Shown here: piece by piece, positions 4,314-6,563 of the stretch
Layout: the number at the start of each line of letters is the position of its first letter
How positions within the stretch are numbered: the stretch's first letter is position 1
Assembly: GCA_023263735.1 (NCBI GenBank)
Contig: JALQUQ010000146.1
Coordinates: 1 to 6,563, forward strand
Source of the DNA: Paracoccaceae bacterium
GTDB lineage: Bacteria > Pseudomonadota > Alphaproteobacteria > Rhodobacterales > Rhodobacteraceae
Reading direction: 5' to 3'
DNA: 6,563 nt
Program-made: the position numbers and the translations under genes
The notes under the pieces: model-generated
What the model saw: only the letters and a program-made list of their open reading frames with translations
Databases searched by the model: none
Told to the model about the DNA's origin: nothing

Positions 4314-6563
4314 CTCGCGATAGAGCGCCGTGATCTCGCAGCAAATAGCTCAAAATGGCCGTGGCTTCACCCGTCGCAAGGGCAATTGGAATAACCCCGC
4401 CTTGACCCCGTTGATGGCTGGCCTGCAGAGCGGCATCGCCTTGTGCTCCAATTCCAAAACACCATACAGGAAGGCCGGTCGCTAAAGCCTCATGAGTTGT
4501 ATAGGAGAATGTTTCCGGCCAGATCGATGGCAGAAACCATTGTGAAATGCCGTAACGCTCGATCAAAACCGGTATGTCTTGAACCTGATATCCGCCATGA
4601 ACGATATTCGGTGGCGTCAGGGCATAAGTTGAATCGATTTGCCCGAGAACAACGATGCGCGCGCTTCTGTCTTTTGCCAGATCGTTCGAGAGCCTTTGTA
4701 ACACTGCCGCGCCTTTTGCAAACCCGATGTTGCCCAAAACGCCAATCGTTGGAAGCTCGCCGCGGGATATCCTGCGCGGGGATTTCGGAACGGCAACCGG
4801 CAAGGTATGGGGTTCGACCGCAAGTCTAGGGACTGCCGTCGGATAGACTTCGGCAACCAAAGTCCTGCTATGCTCCGAAAAGACGATAATCTTTTCTGCA
4901 GAATCCAGTAACTTGCCCCACGCCTCTTGCCAGTGGCCCAGCGATCCTTCGCCGGCGGTTTCATGGGCAGGATCAATGCAGGACGACGGCCTTGGCACAC
5001 CCCGATAGACCCCATCTGAGCCCAACAATGTGTAAGACGGGCTTATCGGCAAATAATCGTGGAACAAGACGACAATGCTATCTCGCGGTGCCGATGCGAA
5101 ACGCAACACCATATTTGGGAGATCGATCGGATCAGGATATCCGACTCCGCAAGAATAAATGAACCGTCTTGCGTGCAAAATATTGAGCAATTTTAGAAGG
5201 AATTCGGTGTCATCCGTATCTCCGCGCGTCGTGCCGAACGGGGTATGAACCTCAACCCTCCACTTCGTTGCACCGCCAACACGCAACACGATCACTGCCG
5301 CATGTGTTGTAAGATCCTTTTGAACCCGGTCCGTCAAATAGCGCTCCGCGCCCCCGCCAAGACTGTGCGCAAAATAAACTGGTGTCCGGTCCGTTTCGCG
5401 CTGAGCCGCCCAGGCCAACGCCAATGCCAAACGTGGAGTGGCCAATGGATCGTGACGAAGGAAATCCTGAACGTCGTTGTCGTACTTTGGATATCTTTTT
5501 GAAATTACTTGATTATTATTGCGAATTAGCCTCTTCTTGGCCTCAGTGCCAAAGGATGAGCCGCTGCGATGTTCGATAAAAAGACCGCCATGCCCCAAAT
5601 GCCGCCCGCCAAGGCCGCGCGCACGTTGGCACCAGTCGACTTCTTCGCCATATCCTTTGCCAAAAATGGTATCGAGGGTTGGAATCTTCTTCAAATAATC
5701 GTGATGGATGGCCATGCAATAGCCGACGCCGGTAGGAGCCTCTCCCAGACACGCGGAGGCCGAAAATTGCTGGGCGACCGCATCAATCGCATCCGCCTCG
5801 CCAGAGAGCAGCGGGGACGCCCGACTCGCAACCGGCGCAGTAAAGATTTCTGCATCATTCGACATCGCGGTTACCGTCGCCACGCGCCTGCCTTCGACCA
5901 AAGGTTTGATCAGTCGGCTTGCCCATTTGTCGGGCACAAACGCGTCGGAATTCAATAAAACTACATGCCCGCCCAACCTGATGGCCGTGGCCAACGCGCG
6001 GTTAGTCGAGCCAATGAATCCAATATTTTTATCATTTTCAATGATTTGAACATCGCGCCGCTGATTGCTGTTCAGATTGGAATGCCACGCTTGTAGCCAG
6101 GGGCGAACCCGCCAGTCGGTTGAGCAATCTTCGATCAAGATGAGCCGCCACGGAACATCAGTGTGGTTCAGAACGCGATCCAAAACTTCGGGCAGGAGAT
6201 CAAAGGCATTGAAAACCGGCATGACGATTGAAATTGGCCGGTTGTCGTGCCCGTTCATGCGCCGCGGGCGAGAAACTGTCTGGGCGAACAACGCGGAATT
6301 CAAACGTTGAGTGGTCGGGGAATGGGTCAGGCGCAGACAGGTCAAGATTTGGGTAAAGTCCGTCAAATCCCGATAAATCACCCACCTCAGCCCCGAAGGC
6401 ATCGCGCGAAGCAAATCAAAGAAATAGGGCCACATCTGCCGCCTGCGCATTTGAGCGGCGACTTTCTCAGTAAACTGAGGGAGCGGAAAACGAACGAGTT
6501 TGCCCTGCCGGAGAGCCCAAAACTCAACAGGCTCATGCCCTAAGGGCAGGTCAATGGTAAACG
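4300..6563 (-). CDS. Two-domain glycosyltransferase (GT2 then GT4-type), 5' end beyond the window
   Basis: Probably a capsule or surface-glycan transferase adding two sugars from nucleotide-sugar donors in the cytoplasm. Residues are counted from the in-frame ATG at 6450. The GT2 domain (about 71-330) shows RPISIVMPVFNAFDLL, LILIEDCSTD, NIGFIGSTNRAL, the metal-site variant LLNSDAFVP (Asp169), and the catalytic-type GYGEEVDWCQRA (267-277). A GT4-like, GT-B-fold domain follows (about 357-716): an N-terminal HSLGGGAERYL (362-372), a glycine loop IGVLGNIGFAKG, and the donor-site E-x7-E in PETFSYTTHEALATGLPV (Glu646 and Glu654). The frame stays open upstream of 6450 to the window edge: 37 further codons without a stop read as natural protein (for example LPLGHEPVEFWALRQGKLV), with no start codon. 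So 6450 is probably an internal Met and the gene is 5'-partial here. It converges on the ATPase gene with a 14-base overlap. Acceptor and sugars are unknown. Confidence 0.88.
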   Translation of the reverse strand, partial: FTIDLPLGHEPVEFWALRQGKLVRFPLPQFTEKVAAQMRRRQMWPYFFDLLRAMPSGLRWVIYRDLTDFTQILTCLRLTHSPTTQRLNSALFAQTVSRPRRMNGHDNRPISIVMPVFNAFDLLPEVLDRVLNHTDVPWRLILIEDCSTDWRVRPWLQAWHSNLNSNQRRDVQIIENDKNIGFIGSTNRALATAIRLGGHVVLLNSDAFVPDKWASRLIKPLVEGRRVATVTAMSNDAEIFTAPVASRASPLLSGEADAIDAVAQQFSASACLGEAPTGVGYCMAIHHDYLKKIPTLDTIFGKGYGEEVDWCQRARGLGGRHLGHGGLFIEHRSGSSFGTEAKKRLIRNNNQVISKRYPKYDNDVQDFLRHDPLATPRLALALAWAAQRETDRTPVYFAHSLGGGAERYLTDRVQKDLTTHAAVIVLRVGGATKWRVEVHTPFGTTRGDTDDTEFLLKLLNILHARRFIYSCGVGYPDPIDLPNMVLRFASAPRDSIVVLFHDYLPISPSYTLLGSDGVYRGVPRPSSCIDPAHETAGEGSLGHWQEAWGKLLDSAEKIIVFSEHSRTLVAEVYPTAVPRLAVEPHTLPVAVPKSPRRISRGELPTIGVLGNIGFAKGAAVLQRLSNDLAKDRSARIVVLGQIDSTYALTPPNIVHGGYQVQDIPVLIERYGISQWFLPSIWPETFSYTTHEALATGLPVWCFGIGAQGDAALQASHQRGQGGVIPIALATGEATAILSYLLRDHGALSRVRQT

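Noticed and set aside
4311..4345. Possible terminator hairpin after the ATPase stop (CTCGCGAT with ATCTCGC)
   Set aside because: The arms are not a true inverted repeat (mismatch within a short stem) and no T-run follows.
4443..6543. Many plus-strand frames opposite the glycosyltransferase gene
   Set aside because: The minus strand carries continuous GT2 and GT4 motifs throughout; the plus frames are short, Cys/Arg-rich and without homology I can see.

Overview
The window looks like chromosomal DNA of an alphaproteobacterium, most likely of the Rhodobacterales (Rhodobacteraceae). This rests on moderate-to-high GC with Rhodobacter-like codon use, a DUF2793 protein (a family common in that group), and a KpsE/KpsT/KpsM-type capsule exporter with typical alphaproteobacterial sequence. 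This is judged by eye, not by a database search.

Layout from left to right. (1) Bases 1-100 are about 74% GC, unlike the rest, and carry no recognisable gene. (2) At about base 100 the plus strand abruptly becomes the last ~75 codons of ribD (reductase domain C-terminus), ending at 327. The expected upstream ribD sequence is missing, so this is a gene remnant, a rearrangement point or an assembly join. (3) A minus-strand DUF2793 gene (301-1449) with phage tail-fibre-like segments overlaps the ribD tail end to end. (4) A minus-strand ABC-2 permease (1529-2320, KpsM-like) lies 79 bases upstream of it on the same strand. (5) Divergent from the permease is a plus-strand pair, a KpsE-like polysaccharide co-polymerase (ending 3657) and a KpsT-like ATPase (3654-4313), coupled by an ATGA overlap. 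(6) A large minus-strand glycosyltransferase with a GT2 domain followed by a GT4-type domain starts beyond the right edge and ends at 4300, converging on the ATPase with a 14-base overlap.

How the parts work together. The permease and the ATPase would form the inner-membrane pump that exports a lipid-linked capsular or other surface polysaccharide. The KpsE-like protein would couple it across the periplasm to an outer-membrane channel (KpsD/Wza type), which is not in this window. The two-domain glycosyltransferase would help build or finish the exported glycan. The DUF2793 gene is the odd member: its family is linked to phage and gene-transfer-agent tails, yet it sits directly downstream of the exporter permease.

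I found no rRNA, tRNA, CRISPR array or insertion sequence. I see no clearly new system; the best leads are the ribD junction at about base 100, the DUF2793-capsule linkage, and the right-edge glycosyltransferase whose N-terminus is still open.
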